A stretch of DNA of 12,173 nucleotides from CAZIIK01 sp964539235. GTDB lineage: Bacteria > Pseudomonadota > Gammaproteobacteria > Francisellales > CACEW01. The notes beneath the pieces are model-generated. The model was not told the origin of the DNA and did no database searches. It worked only from the letters and a program-made list of their open reading frames with translations. Shown piece after piece: positions 1-7,050 of this stretch; the first letter of the stretch is position 1, and every line of letters starts with the position of its first letter. The stretch covers positions 1 to 12,173 of the forward strand of contig CAZIIK010000008.1 of NCBI GenBank assembly GCA_964539235.1, in the 5' to 3' direction. The translations under genes and the position numbers were made by a program.

Positions 1-2
1 GG

Positions 3-104
3 AGAAAAATCAGGGGATTTAAGTTTTTAACATTGGTCGCCGACAATGTAGAATTCAAAGATGGAGAATTGGTTAGTGAACAGATAAACAGGAAGGCCGC
101 TTAA
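3..104 (+). CDS. C-terminal tail of an unidentified gene, cut by the left edge
   Basis: A reading frame is open from the first bases of the window to a TAA at 102-104 and encodes the last 33 residues of a protein. The tail contains IRGFKFLTLVADNVEF and then a charged stretch ending in NRKAA. The composition looks like real protein, but 33 residues are too few to assign a family. The pattern of a basic-aromatic segment, then V-x-F-x-DG, then a terminal AA loosely recalls the C-termini of some insertion-sequence transposases; that is memory-based and unproven. The gene converges on the kinase gene, and the two stops share the TTAA at 101-104. Confidence 0.45.
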   Translation, partial: RKIRGFKFLTLVADNVEFKDGELVSEQINRKAA

Positions 105-1354
105 CCATCCCATACACCAGATTTGACATTAACTCGATACCAATACGCTGTGTCCTTGTCCGGATAACGCGGCCCATCCAGGCAGAGCCAATGTCCACAC
201 AAATTTGTAGCGTTACGTTTTCTCTTCCATAACTCTCCGGCGACGGCAACCAGACGATTAAAAGCACGTGTACGCAAATCATTTAAGCGCAGCGCAATAT
301 TAAAATCACCCGCAGCTGAAGCCGGTCTTAACGCTGCAGTCGCTCGGGGGGCAAAATTTAACGATCGCATCAGTTCTGGTAATTGCATAAATAAACGCCG
401 CAAAGCATCTTCACCCGTTAGGCGCAAACCTGGTTCTTCGGTTAGAAAGCCTGCCAACAAAGACCTTAAGCAGGCTAGGTCTTTGGGGTGTCGCTTTAAA
501 AAACCAAACTGTTCTAAGATCAGGTCCAGCCCAAAAATACTGGCATTGGCACGCAATACCTTGGGCATCAACTCTGGCTTTTTTTGATCCTCACAATTTT
601 CAAAAAACCTAAAGGTCGCAGCAACAAGACCCGGTGCCACCCACGTTAATAAGGTTACGCCTAGACTATACCAATCAGCCTGCGCACTGCACACACGATG
701 TAATAACTCCGGCGCGGCATGATTCGGCGTACAACGGCTGGTATTCATAAAGAACTTAGCCTCTGTCAATGGAGAGAAAAACCCCAAATCCATTAACCAA
801 GGCAACCCATCTGCACCCGTCAAATAATTCTCTGGCTTAATATCAAAGTGCACACTGTTCAAAACTTCGTGCACATGCATCAGTTCTAGAATCACCTTGA
901 GGATAATGGACCAAAACTGTTCACGACTCACCGCCGCGCGAAACATTTTCTTAATACTTAGCCAATCTGGGCCCATATCTGGCAATTTCGCCACACCATA
1001 AACTTGATCGCCACCACTGGAAAATGAGAGATTAACCCAACGCACATCTAAACGGGGATGCAGTTGCTTAGTCTGCTGCACCTCGACTTTCAATGGTTTA
1101 AGTTTTGCTGTTTTGTTACGTTGGAATTTCAAGATAAACGTTGGAGAATCATCGTGTGGACACACTCGAAAAATGGCGACCGTACGCTCATGATTATTAG
1201 CGCAACCCAGCACTCTCAGTTGGCATTTTACTGGCCCTGTACCTGGGAAAGTAATATCACGCTGAAAAGAATATCCTGTATGGAGCCCCCCCTCAAAGCT
1301 CTTATTTATCACCCAATCCTCTGCTGGAAATTCGACTGCCTTGGCTTCCATCAT
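101..1354 (-). CDS. eukaryotic-like (Hanks-type) Ser/Thr protein kinase
   Basis: A 417-residue protein with a divergent protein-kinase fold, predicted to transfer phosphate from ATP to Ser/Thr of an unknown target. Visible motifs in order: a probable beta-3 lysine (ILK, K76), the catalytic loop HFDIKPEN at 169-176 (D171, K173, N176), DLG in place of DFG at 189-191, APE at 214-216 ending the activation segment, the helix-F motif DWYSLG at 227-232, and the subdomain XI arginine in GLRLTGEDAL (R311). A clear glycine-rich loop is not obvious near the N-terminus. About 90 residues follow the kinase core; they are Arg-rich and then Trp/Tyr-rich, with no recognised domain. No signal peptide or transmembrane helix is evident. 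Two consecutive ATGs (1354, 1351) are possible starts and the ribosome binding site is weak. The gene lies 157 bases downstream of trbB on the same strand, so it may be co-transcribed with the secretion operon or have its own promoter. A secreted effector role is inference from position only. Confidence 0.85.
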   Translation of the reverse strand: MMEAKAVEFPAEDWVINKSFEGGLHTGYSFQRDITFPGTGPVKCQLRVLGCANNHERTVAIFRVCPHDDSPTFILKFQRNKTAKLKPLKVEVQQTKQLHPRLDVRWVNLSFSSGGDQVYGVAKLPDMGPDWLSIKKMFRAAVSREQFWSIILKVILELMHVHEVLNSVHFDIKPENYLTGADGLPWLMDLGFFSPLTEAKFFMNTSRCTPNHAAPELLHRVCSAQADWYSLGVTLLTWVAPGLVAATFRFFENCEDQKKPELMPKVLRANASIFGLDLILEQFGFLKRHPKDLACLRSLLAGFLTEEPGLRLTGEDALRRLFMQLPELMRSLNFAPRATAALRPASAAGDFNIALRLNDLRTRAFNRLVAVAGELWKRKRNATNLCGHWLCLDGPRYPDKDTAYWYRVNVKSGVWDG

Positions 1355-1383
1355 CCTTGGAAATATCCCGTCTCAATGTATAA

Positions 1384-1410
1384 AAAGACTGAAGTGATGC
1401 AACAGTCTTT
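1384..1410 (-). terminator. terminator-like hairpin between trbB and the kinase gene
   Basis: Read on the minus strand, AAAGACTG (1410-1403) and CAGTCTTT (1391-1384) form a perfect 8-bp stem around an 11-base loop. The 3' arm runs directly into further T residues (CAGTCTTTTTATA). This resembles a weak, AT-rich Rho-independent terminator for the trb operon, about 100 bases past trbB and 30 bases before the kinase start. The stem has only three G-C pairs and the T-run is short, so read-through into the kinase gene is likely. Confidence 0.45.
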
Positions 1411-1478
1411 AAAATTAAAATGGACTAAAAAATAAACAAAACCCTGCCATGATACAATAGATATGCCTTTACACAATT

Positions 1479-1511
1479 CAATGATTGGCAACATATAGCC
1501 AAATGGCATTG
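1479..1511 (-). other. compound stem-loop just after the trbB stop
   Basis: An inner stem TTGGC (1485-1489) / GCCAA (1498-1502) is enclosed by an outer stem CAATG (1479-1483) / CATTG (1507-1511), with a small asymmetric internal loop. It abuts the trbB stop codon on the minus strand. No T-run follows, so it is more likely a transcript 3' structure or stabilising element than an intrinsic terminator. It could be chance in AT-rich DNA. Confidence 0.3.
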
Positions 1512-2453
1512 TCAGCCTAAAGATTGGAACTGATAGCCGGTTTTATCGTAGCCCACCAATTCCACAACATCTTGCACACGACGTTGACCACTGCGATCAC
1601 GCTCAATATAAATAATTAAGTCAACTGCTTGTAGAATCAAATTCCGTGGCACCGTCACCACAACTTCTTGAATCAAATCTTCTAAACGCGCCGGTGTGCT
1701 TTCTGCACCGTTAGCATGAATGGTACAAATTCCACCAGGGTGTCCGGTATTCCAAGCTTTTAGCAGCTCTAATGCCGCACCATCGCGTACTTCGCCAATG
1801 ATGATCCGATCTGGACGCATGCGTAATGAGCCTTTCACCAAATCCCGCATGGTGACATCAGGTGTCGTCGACAGCGTGACGCAATCCGGTGTTTCCACCT
1901 GTAATTCTGGCAAATCTTCTAACACCAACAAACGATCTTGTGAATCCTTAAGCTCTGTGAGTAATGCATTCGCGAAGGTCGTTTTACCTGAACCTGTGCC
2001 GCCGACAACAACAATGTTTTTACGGGCTTTGACGGCCTGACGCAGTAATTCTGCACAAGATTCAGTCAATGCATCTGAGGTCACATAATCAGATAACGTA
2101 AAGATATGTAAGGCACGTTTGCGAATTGCAAAAGTTGGTTTATTGACCACCGGTGGCAACCAACCTTGAAAGCGCTCGCCATGAAACGGCAGTTCTGTCG
2201 ACACAGAAGGCGATTTCACATCGGCCACATCATTCTTATACGCCGCGACCAATTTAACGATGTTTTCACTGCGATCAGCCGGTATTTCAATGCCGGTTTC
2301 TTGCTTGCCAGACAGGGTTTCGATAAACAATTGCCCATTGGGATTGAGCATAATTTCAATGACATCTTTCTGCTCCATATAATCCATAATGTCTTGCCCA
2401 AACGCTGTCTTCAGCATCTCAAGGTAACGATTACGGGCAACGTCTTGAATCAT
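1512..2453 (-). CDS. trbB: TrbB/VirB11-family secretion ATPase
   Basis: A 313-residue cytoplasmic hexameric ATPase of the GspE/VirB11 superfamily, expected to dock on the inner-membrane face and drive pilus assembly or substrate transfer. The N-terminal domain (about 1-125) contains the family segment IMLNPNG. The ATPase domain carries Walker A GGTGSGKT at 151-158, the Asp box LVLEDLPELQ at 176-185, Walker B RIIIGEVRDG around 216-225 and the His box GHPGGICTIHANGA at 237-250. Length is close to RP4 TrbB (about 320). The ATG at 2453 has GGAG seven bases upstream. In the classical RP4 and ICE order trbB is first, before trbC; here it is the last gene of the operon, 41 bases after traF. Confidence 0.95.
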   Translation of the reverse strand: MIQDVARNRYLEMLKTAFGQDIMDYMEQKDVIEIMLNPNGQLFIETLSGKQETGIEIPADRSENIVKLVAAYKNDVADVKSPSVSTELPFHGERFQGWLPPVVNKPTFAIRKRALHIFTLSDYVTSDALTESCAELLRQAVKARKNIVVVGGTGSGKTTFANALLTELKDSQDRLLVLEDLPELQVETPDCVTLSTTPDVTMRDLVKGSLRMRPDRIIIGEVRDGAALELLKAWNTGHPGGICTIHANGAESTPARLEDLIQEVVVTVPRNLILQAVDLIIYIERDRSGQRRVQDVVELVGYDKTGYQFQSLG

Positions 2454-2478
2454 ATTTTATCTCCAAACTAAACACTCA

Positions 2479-2498
2479 CTAACGCTAGCGTGCGTTAG
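2479..2498 (-). repeat. short inverted repeat spanning the traF stop codon
   Basis: CTAACGC (2479-2485) and GCGTTAG (2492-2498) form a 7-bp stem with a 6-base loop; inside it ACGCTAGCGT (2482-2491) is a perfect 10-bp palindrome. It covers the traF stop and precedes the trbB ribosome binding site. There is no T-tract, so it is not a terminator. It could modulate trbB translation, mark an mRNA processing point, or bind a dimeric protein. Confidence 0.35.
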
Positions 2499-3046
2499 GA
2501 AAACACCACCAAAGGCTGCGCTTGATCGACAATATTCTGACGCGCCACTGGACCAAAATAACGGGCATCAAAAGAACGTTCGATGTGGGTACTCATCAGC
2601 ACATACTGATCCTTCGGCAAAGTCTGACAATAGTGCAAATGAGGCAACGGTTTACCGGGCGCATAATTGTCTAACACGGGTGCGATGCGGTGCTGATTGA
2701 TATAAACCGCATGATCACGCACACAGAACCGATCACCCGGCACACCCATCAATTGTTTCATCATGTACATGCTGGGATGCAACCAACCATGCTCAAGCAA
2801 ATAAGCCTCAGCCCAAGTAGGTGGCACAAATAAAACCGTTTCATCATGATGCAAATGCGCATGGATTGGGTGATAGACATACAAGCCTTCTGGCATGCTT
2901 TGGCTGAACTGATAGCTAATGCCATAACCGGATTGTTTGACCACCATACCAACGATTAATAGCACCAGCACAGGCAAGAGACAATAAACCAATACACGCA
3001 CCCGTCGTGCTGACACAGTTTTATGAGTTTTTATGATGTGATTCAT
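2495..3046 (-). CDS. traF: TraF-like S26-family peptidase for pilin maturation
   Basis: A 183-residue membrane-anchored serine peptidase of the signal peptidase I (S26) superfamily, TraF branch. In plasmid RP4, TraF cuts the TrbC pilin C-terminus and joins the ends into a cyclic subunit; the same role is inferred here. One N-terminal transmembrane helix spans about residues 17-35. The nucleophile region is SQSMPEGLY, with Ser50 as the probable catalytic serine; the general base is Lys97 in MMKQLMGVPGD; the conserved SFDARYFGPV box is at 158-167 (D160, R162). Length matches RP4 TraF (about 178). The start overlaps the end of trbL by 26 bases and has a textbook Shine-Dalgarno, which fixes the ATG at 3046. 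RP4 carries traF in the Tra1 region away from trb; here it lies inside the trb operon. Confidence 0.92.
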   Translation of the reverse strand: MNHIIKTHKTVSARRVRVLVYCLLPVLVLLIVGMVVKQSGYGISYQFSQSMPEGLYVYHPIHAHLHHDETVLFVPPTWAEAYLLEHGWLHPSMYMMKQLMGVPGDRFCVRDHAVYINQHRIAPVLDNYAPGKPLPHLHYCQTLPKDQYVLMSTHIERSFDARYFGPVARQNIVDQAQPLVVFS

Positions 3047-4223
3047 GCAGGGCCTCCTTAAAGGTTGCCTTCAATTTTCCCAATGTTTTCGCCGAAATGC
3101 CGTCTTGCATACTGACGCTTTGCTGCATTTTCTGTTGTTTGGCACCCGCACTCAAGGCCGCACCCGCAGACTGTGCACCGCCACCACTTGTAGCATTCAC
3201 ATTGGCAGCAACAGTTGTCGCCGCACTGTTTTGTTGCGTCCCACTGTTTGCAGAACTGCCAGAAACTTGCACACCGGTGCCGGAAACAGATGTCGCTGCG
3301 ATCATGTTAGCCTGAGAGCTAGCAGTACCTTCTGTACTGGAACTGCCGACGGTGTTGTTCACAGTTGGCATAGCAATCGATAAGGCAGCAACAGTTGCAC
3401 TGGTTTGCACCTGCATATCGGCAAATAAACTGCCCCCGAGGCGACCGACTAATTTCGACGTCATGCCCGGCAATTTAGCGCAGAGCAACCAAAAAACTAA
3501 TGTCGCAAAAAACAACCCTAATGGCTTATCCAAAGTCATCGTTTTACTCACTGACTTCAGGGTATATTGATCCCAAACCGTTACCGCAACGCCTAAAATT
3601 AGAATTAACACAAACACACACGCGCCGGCTTGCATCACACCTTGAATCGCTTTTTCAAACAGATTCTTAGCCAAAGTAAATGCGCCCAAAGGAATCATCA
3701 GTAAAGCTAATAATGCGGCAATATAAAATCCAACGACGACGAGAATCACTTGTGCACCAATCAGGGCAAATAACAATAAAGTGCCAAATCCTAACAGAAT
3801 ATAAATCAAACTCATGCCCATATTGGCCGTGCCATAATCCACCGATAACTTCAGCATTGAAATCCCGGCATCAAAGCCGTACTGCCACAGTTTCGCCGGA
3901 TTGAAGAAGAAACCTGACGTCGTATCGATACTTAGATGAAATGCACTGCTGGTAAAACCATTGATCAATGCTTGCAATAAATAAGGGTAACTGGTGATCA
4001 CAAAAAAGATCACACCCAGTTTTAAGACTTTAAAGAGAAAAACACCGAGCGCTTCTTCCTGGCGCAACGCCCAAGCCAGACCAAACAGCACTAATTCTAG
4101 GCCAGCAACAATGCAAAATAGACTGATGGCATAATGATCAATCGTGGTAAATGCACCCGCCAGTTTGCTCACAAAACTATTTTGAATGACCGTCAAGATA
4201 TGAGGGTTTAATGCAGTCGACAT
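3021..4223 (-). CDS. trbL: TrbL/VirB6-family polytopic inner-membrane protein
   Basis: A 400-residue protein with about six hydrophobic helices in the first 265 residues, the TrbL/VirB6 arrangement. VirB6 proteins form part of the inner-membrane channel and contact substrate during transfer. The segment after the last helix (about 280-380) is low-complexity, rich in Ser, Thr, Ala, Gly and Gln, as in many TrbL proteins, and the end is basic (KLKATFKEALHESHHKNS). The ATG at 4223 is chosen because it forms TGATG with the stop of the preceding gene and has GGAG nine bases upstream; a GTG five codons earlier overlaps that ribosome binding site. Its 3' end overlaps traF. Confidence 0.88.
   Translation of the reverse strand: MSTALNPHILTVIQNSFVSKLAGAFTTIDHYAISLFCIVAGLELVLFGLAWALRQEEALGVFLFKVLKLGVIFFVITSYPYLLQALINGFTSSAFHLSIDTTSGFFFNPAKLWQYGFDAGISMLKLSVDYGTANMGMSLIYILLGFGTLLLFALIGAQVILVVVGFYIAALLALLMIPLGAFTLAKNLFEKAIQGVMQAGACVFVLILILGVAVTVWDQYTLKSVSKTMTLDKPLGLFFATLVFWLLCAKLPGMTSKLVGRLGGSLFADMQVQTSATVAALSIAMPTVNNTVGSSSTEGTASSQANMIAATSVSGTGVQVSGSSANSGTQQNSAATTVAANVNATSGGGAQSAGAALSAGAKQQKMQQSVSMQDGISAKTLGKLKATFKEALHESHHKNS
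3053..3060 (-). promoter_or_regulatory. consensus Shine-Dalgarno for traF
   Basis: The minus strand reads TAAGGAGG six bases before the traF ATG, the best match to the anti-16S sequence in the operon. It lies within the trbL coding sequence, so traF can probably be translated independently and strongly rather than only by coupling. Confidence 0.8.
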
Positions 4224-4555
4224 CAGGAACAACTCCACGCTGATTGATCAGAGTGATCGATCTTGAACGTTTTCTGCTGACTGCCCTCATCGGTGTAAGG
4301 ATTGTCATCTGAATCAAAGAACGATTCTTTGTCATAAGACATGTTTTTGTAATTAACGTTATTAAATACTTTCAACGCCGCCGCGGTTTTCTTGGCCATT
4401 TCCTGGGTCAGATTATTATTGTTATTACTGTTGGTCGTTGTTGTGGTCTTATTGCCATAATTCGGTGGATCAGTATACGTTTCATCGGCTTGCGCCACGG
4501 CACACACAGCACCCAAGCTGCATAAAACCAGCAAAAGCGTCAACACACGTCGCAT
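4223..4555 (-). CDS. small secreted protein of unknown function in the T4SS operon
   Basis: A 110-residue protein not recognised as a known family. It begins with a typical Sec signal peptide (RR, then a Leu/Val-rich core, likely cut after AVAQA), so it should reach the periplasm. The mature part starts DETYTDPPNYGNK, then a Thr/Asn homopolymeric linker (about 36-49), a short helix-prone segment (TQEMAKKTAAALKVF), an acidic region, and a lone cysteine one residue before the C-terminus. No lipobox fits. Both ends are coupled by TGATG overlaps, with trbI upstream and trbL downstream, which indicates a genuine operon member. In RP4 the trbI-trbL interval holds trbJ (VirB5-like, about 250 residues) and trbK (entry-exclusion lipoprotein); this protein sits in that slot but resembles neither by eye. 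The GTG one codon upstream (4558) is a less likely start. Confidence 0.75.
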   Translation of the reverse strand: MRRVLTLLLVLCSLGAVCAVAQADETYTDPPNYGNKTTTTTNSNNNNNLTQEMAKKTAAALKVFNNVNYKNMSYDKESFFDSDDNPYTDEGSQQKTFKIDHSDQSAWSCS

Positions 4556-5907
4556 CACTGCCCCGTCTCAGGAATATGGTAGAACTTAGAGTGATACGGC
4601 GGCAAGACAATATCTTTCGTCACCATCACCGAAAATTCATAGCCCGCATGAATCAAAATAGTGGGTTGAATATTTAAACTGCGCTGCGTCAGCTGACTGC
4701 CCACTTGTGAGGCCGTTTGCCCAATACTCTGCCATGCTGCATTAGATGCCTGTGTACCAGCATTGACCGGCAAATATTGTCCTGTTCTAGGATCAATAGT
4801 GCCATAACTGCTCGACTGACTGGTCGCTACCACAGCTGGAATATTGAACATAGTTGCCAAGGCAGCGCTGCCAATAATTTTCCACCAGTGATTATCAACC
4901 TCATCTTCAAAACCCGATACACCCATGGGGTTCACGCCACTGGATTTCGACGGCAAGACAATTGAGGTGCCATTCGGACGAATCAAACGTGTAAACTTCG
5001 CTTGCAATTGATCTTGACCATAGGAAATTTTGGAATTGTATTCGCCAATCAGTTTGGAACCTTTGGGAATCAATAAATAATTGCCGGTGATTGAGTCATA
5101 AACATTTTGCGTCACTAAAGCGGTGATCGTACCTGGCAAGCTGGAGACAATTTGGGTTTCTAAAATTGCCGGGATAACCGAACCAGCCTGCAAGATATAT
5201 TTGGACACCGGATATTGGATGGTGTTCTTGTTATAAATATCTTTTGACGGCTTCGACGTCATGAAATCAAGCTTTTCCGCCTGCATATTTTGCGAAGCAT
5301 ATTTATCTTGCTTGCCACTACTCTTACCGGCAGCAATTGTTGATTTTTTGCTATTCTGTGTATTTGAATTATTCGCATTTTTCTGAATAGGCCGCGGCGC
5401 ACCACAGGAAAAGAAAATCGCGCTGGTCATGGCCTCTCGATCTAGTGGTGATAATGTTTTCGGCTGCTGCACTGGTTGCTGTACTGGCTGCTGTTGACCT
5501 TGCTGCTTTAATAAAGCTAATTGGGATTGCAACGCAGCTTGCTGACTCCGCAGCGAAGACAATTCCTGTTGCACCGAGGCAGGAATCTGATACGTCGGTT
5601 GCGCCGGCTTTTGGTTCCGATGCAACAGTCGATCAATGGCGGCAGCATCCTGATAACCAGCCGGCAATTTATTCAATGCACCTTTGTCTTTAGTCGTCAC
5701 GGTTCTCGCCGTATTGATCGCGCCATTGTCATCCGTTGCGGGTTGACGATTGTCCCCACTGAAAGACATTAAAATGATCAATAAGATGACCACAGCCAAT
5801 ACACCAGCCAAAGTCATAATCACCCGACCATTCAAACGTGTGGCATGGGTAGAAAGATCGGGGAAAAAAGCAGGTCTTTTTTTCTGTGACGGTTTCTTGG
5901 GTTTCAT
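4555..5907 (-). CDS. trbI: TrbI/VirB10-family core-complex protein
   Basis: A 450-residue protein that, in this family, spans inner membrane, periplasm and outer membrane and relays ATP-driven changes to the outer pore. It has a short basic cytoplasmic N-terminus, one transmembrane helix (about 29-49), and a periplasmic linker with a Gln-rich predicted coiled coil (about 111-140) followed by the repeat PVQQPVQQP. The C-terminal VirB10/TrbI beta-barrel domain (about 238-440) includes AGSVIPAILETQIVSSLPG, IPKGSKLIGEY and the region VNPMGVSGFEDEVDNHWW that precedes the antenna helices. A single cysteine (C168) lies in the linker (FFSCGAPRP). The ATG is three bases after the trbG stop; the stop TGA overlaps the next ATG. 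Confidence 0.95.
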   Translation of the reverse strand: MKPKKPSQKKRPAFFPDLSTHATRLNGRVIMTLAGVLAVVILLIILMSFSGDNRQPATDDNGAINTARTVTTKDKGALNKLPAGYQDAAAIDRLLHRNQKPAQPTYQIPASVQQELSSLRSQQAALQSQLALLKQQGQQQPVQQPVQQPKTLSPLDREAMTSAIFFSCGAPRPIQKNANNSNTQNSKKSTIAAGKSSGKQDKYASQNMQAEKLDFMTSKPSKDIYNKNTIQYPVSKYILQAGSVIPAILETQIVSSLPGTITALVTQNVYDSITGNYLLIPKGSKLIGEYNSKISYGQDQLQAKFTRLIRPNGTSIVLPSKSSGVNPMGVSGFEDEVDNHWWKIIGSAALATMFNIPAVVATSQSSSYGTIDPRTGQYLPVNAGTQASNAAWQSIGQTASQVGSQLTQRSLNIQPTILIHAGYEFSVMVTKDIVLPPYHSKFYHIPETGQ

Positions 5908-5910
5908 CGC

Positions 5911-6978
5911 TTAGGTTATCACAATCTGCACAATGGTTTGTCCACCTTGTGATTTCACACCGGTCTGCAAGCGTGCACGCTTGAATAAAGAATCGACAAT
6001 CAAATAACGCCCTTTCATCCGCGAATTGACCATGGTGCCATACTTGTCATTGTCATTTTGTACAAATAACACAGGCGTATTTTGCGCATAAAAGCGCTTT
6101 GGAAATTCAATGAATGTTTGGCGACCATTATTGAAAACACGCACAGGATACCAGGCTGGCTTACTGCCTTTCAGCATGCCAAATTTATAATTAAAATCGA
6201 GCTTTTCCAAATCTAAGGCATACGGTGAACCAGCTGTACCTGTAGAAACAGAGGCTGTTGCGTCAGGTGCATTAGCCGGACCATTTGGGCCGTTATAACC
6301 CGAATACGACACCATGCTCTTCGGGTAATACCATTTCACTGACACCATGTAGGTACAGTCTTTGGTGGAATCTAATAAAATGTGATAGACGCGACGATTG
6401 GTCGTCACCACCAAAGTATTTTGCAAATCACCTGAATTAGGTTTCACCAAAATATGTTGCACCATATTCGCGCCTTCACCACTGTATGTTTGCGACAACT
6501 GCCACCGCAAGGTATCACCTGCAGCGGTTGAGACAATACGTTCGCCGGGTTGGAAAGCCAAATCGGTAATTTTCATCGGCGCACAATAGACTGTGTACAT
6601 CGCGCCATGCATATAGCCATAACGCATCATCGCATTAAAGAAATCATGTGATGACGGTTGTTGTGTCGCATGCTGATTGGCATAAGCCACAGCTGCTTGT
6701 TTCGTTAAAAAGCCCTTCTGCACATGCTTTTTACTGCCTAAATCAGGTGTTTCGGCCACGTTTGGCATTGGCATCAATTGACCTGGAATCGGCACTGGCA
6801 CGTATTTGGTCACCACTTCACGACGCACTGCGCTGTCTGGCAATACTTTGCTATAGGTACCATGATCGCTATTCAAGTGTGACACTGACTGCGAACTGCT
6901 GCTCAAATCATGCGACGAACACGCAGCAAGTAAAATACTGGCCGACACCAAAACAATTGCACGATAAAACTGTTTCAT
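5911..6978 (-). CDS. trbG: TrbG/VirB9-family outer-membrane core protein, predicted lipoprotein
   Basis: A 355-residue VirB9 homologue that should form the outer-membrane-associated ring with TrbI. The N-terminus has a lipoprotein signal peptide with lipobox LAAC (C20) followed by Ser, consistent with outer-membrane sorting. Next comes a linker with VPVPIPGQLMPMP (about 60-72). The VirB9 N-terminal domain spans roughly 128-220 (IVSTAAGDTLRWQLS, TTNRRVYHILL, VSVKWYYP), followed by a flexible Gly/Ala/Pro-rich spacer (about 225-253). The C-terminal beta-sandwich contains PAWYPVRVFNNGRQTFIEFP (274-293). ICE-type TrbG proteins often carry such a lipobox, as I recall, and no separate VirB7/TrbH lipoprotein gene is seen, so TrbG may supply the lipid anchor itself. 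The start has AAGG seven bases upstream and follows a 72-base gap. Confidence 0.93.
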   Translation of the reverse strand: MKQFYRAIVLVSASILLAACSSHDLSSSSQSVSHLNSDHGTYSKVLPDSAVRREVVTKYVPVPIPGQLMPMPNVAETPDLGSKKHVQKGFLTKQAAVAYANQHATQQPSSHDFFNAMMRYGYMHGAMYTVYCAPMKITDLAFQPGERIVSTAAGDTLRWQLSQTYSGEGANMVQHILVKPNSGDLQNTLVVTTNRRVYHILLDSTKDCTYMVSVKWYYPKSMVSYSGYNGPNGPANAPDATASVSTGTAGSPYALDLEKLDFNYKFGMLKGSKPAWYPVRVFNNGRQTFIEFPKRFYAQNTPVLFVQNDNDKYGTMVNSRMKGRYLIVDSLFKRARLQTGVKSQGGQTIVQIVIT

Positions 6979-7050
6979 TTTGTTACCTTGCTCACATCTA
7001 AAGCGTTATTAATGGTCCATACGAGTGTGTTTAGTCTCTTTATCAAGCAC

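Noticed and set aside
1377..1402. Promoter for the kinase gene (TTGCAT and TATACA on the minus strand)
   Set aside because: The hexamers are only 14 bases apart, too close for a normal sigma-70 promoter, and both overlap the hairpin.
1058..1435. A plus-strand frame of 125 codons opposite the kinase 5' end
   Set aside because: It overlaps the conserved kinase N-terminal region in antisense and ends in the hairpin region; composition is not protein-like and no ribosome binding site is evident.
6979..7050. Possible internal promoter before trbG (TTGATA followed by TATGGA on the minus strand)
   Set aside because: The spacing is about 19 bases and the -10 match is poor; the gap is short enough for simple operon read-through.
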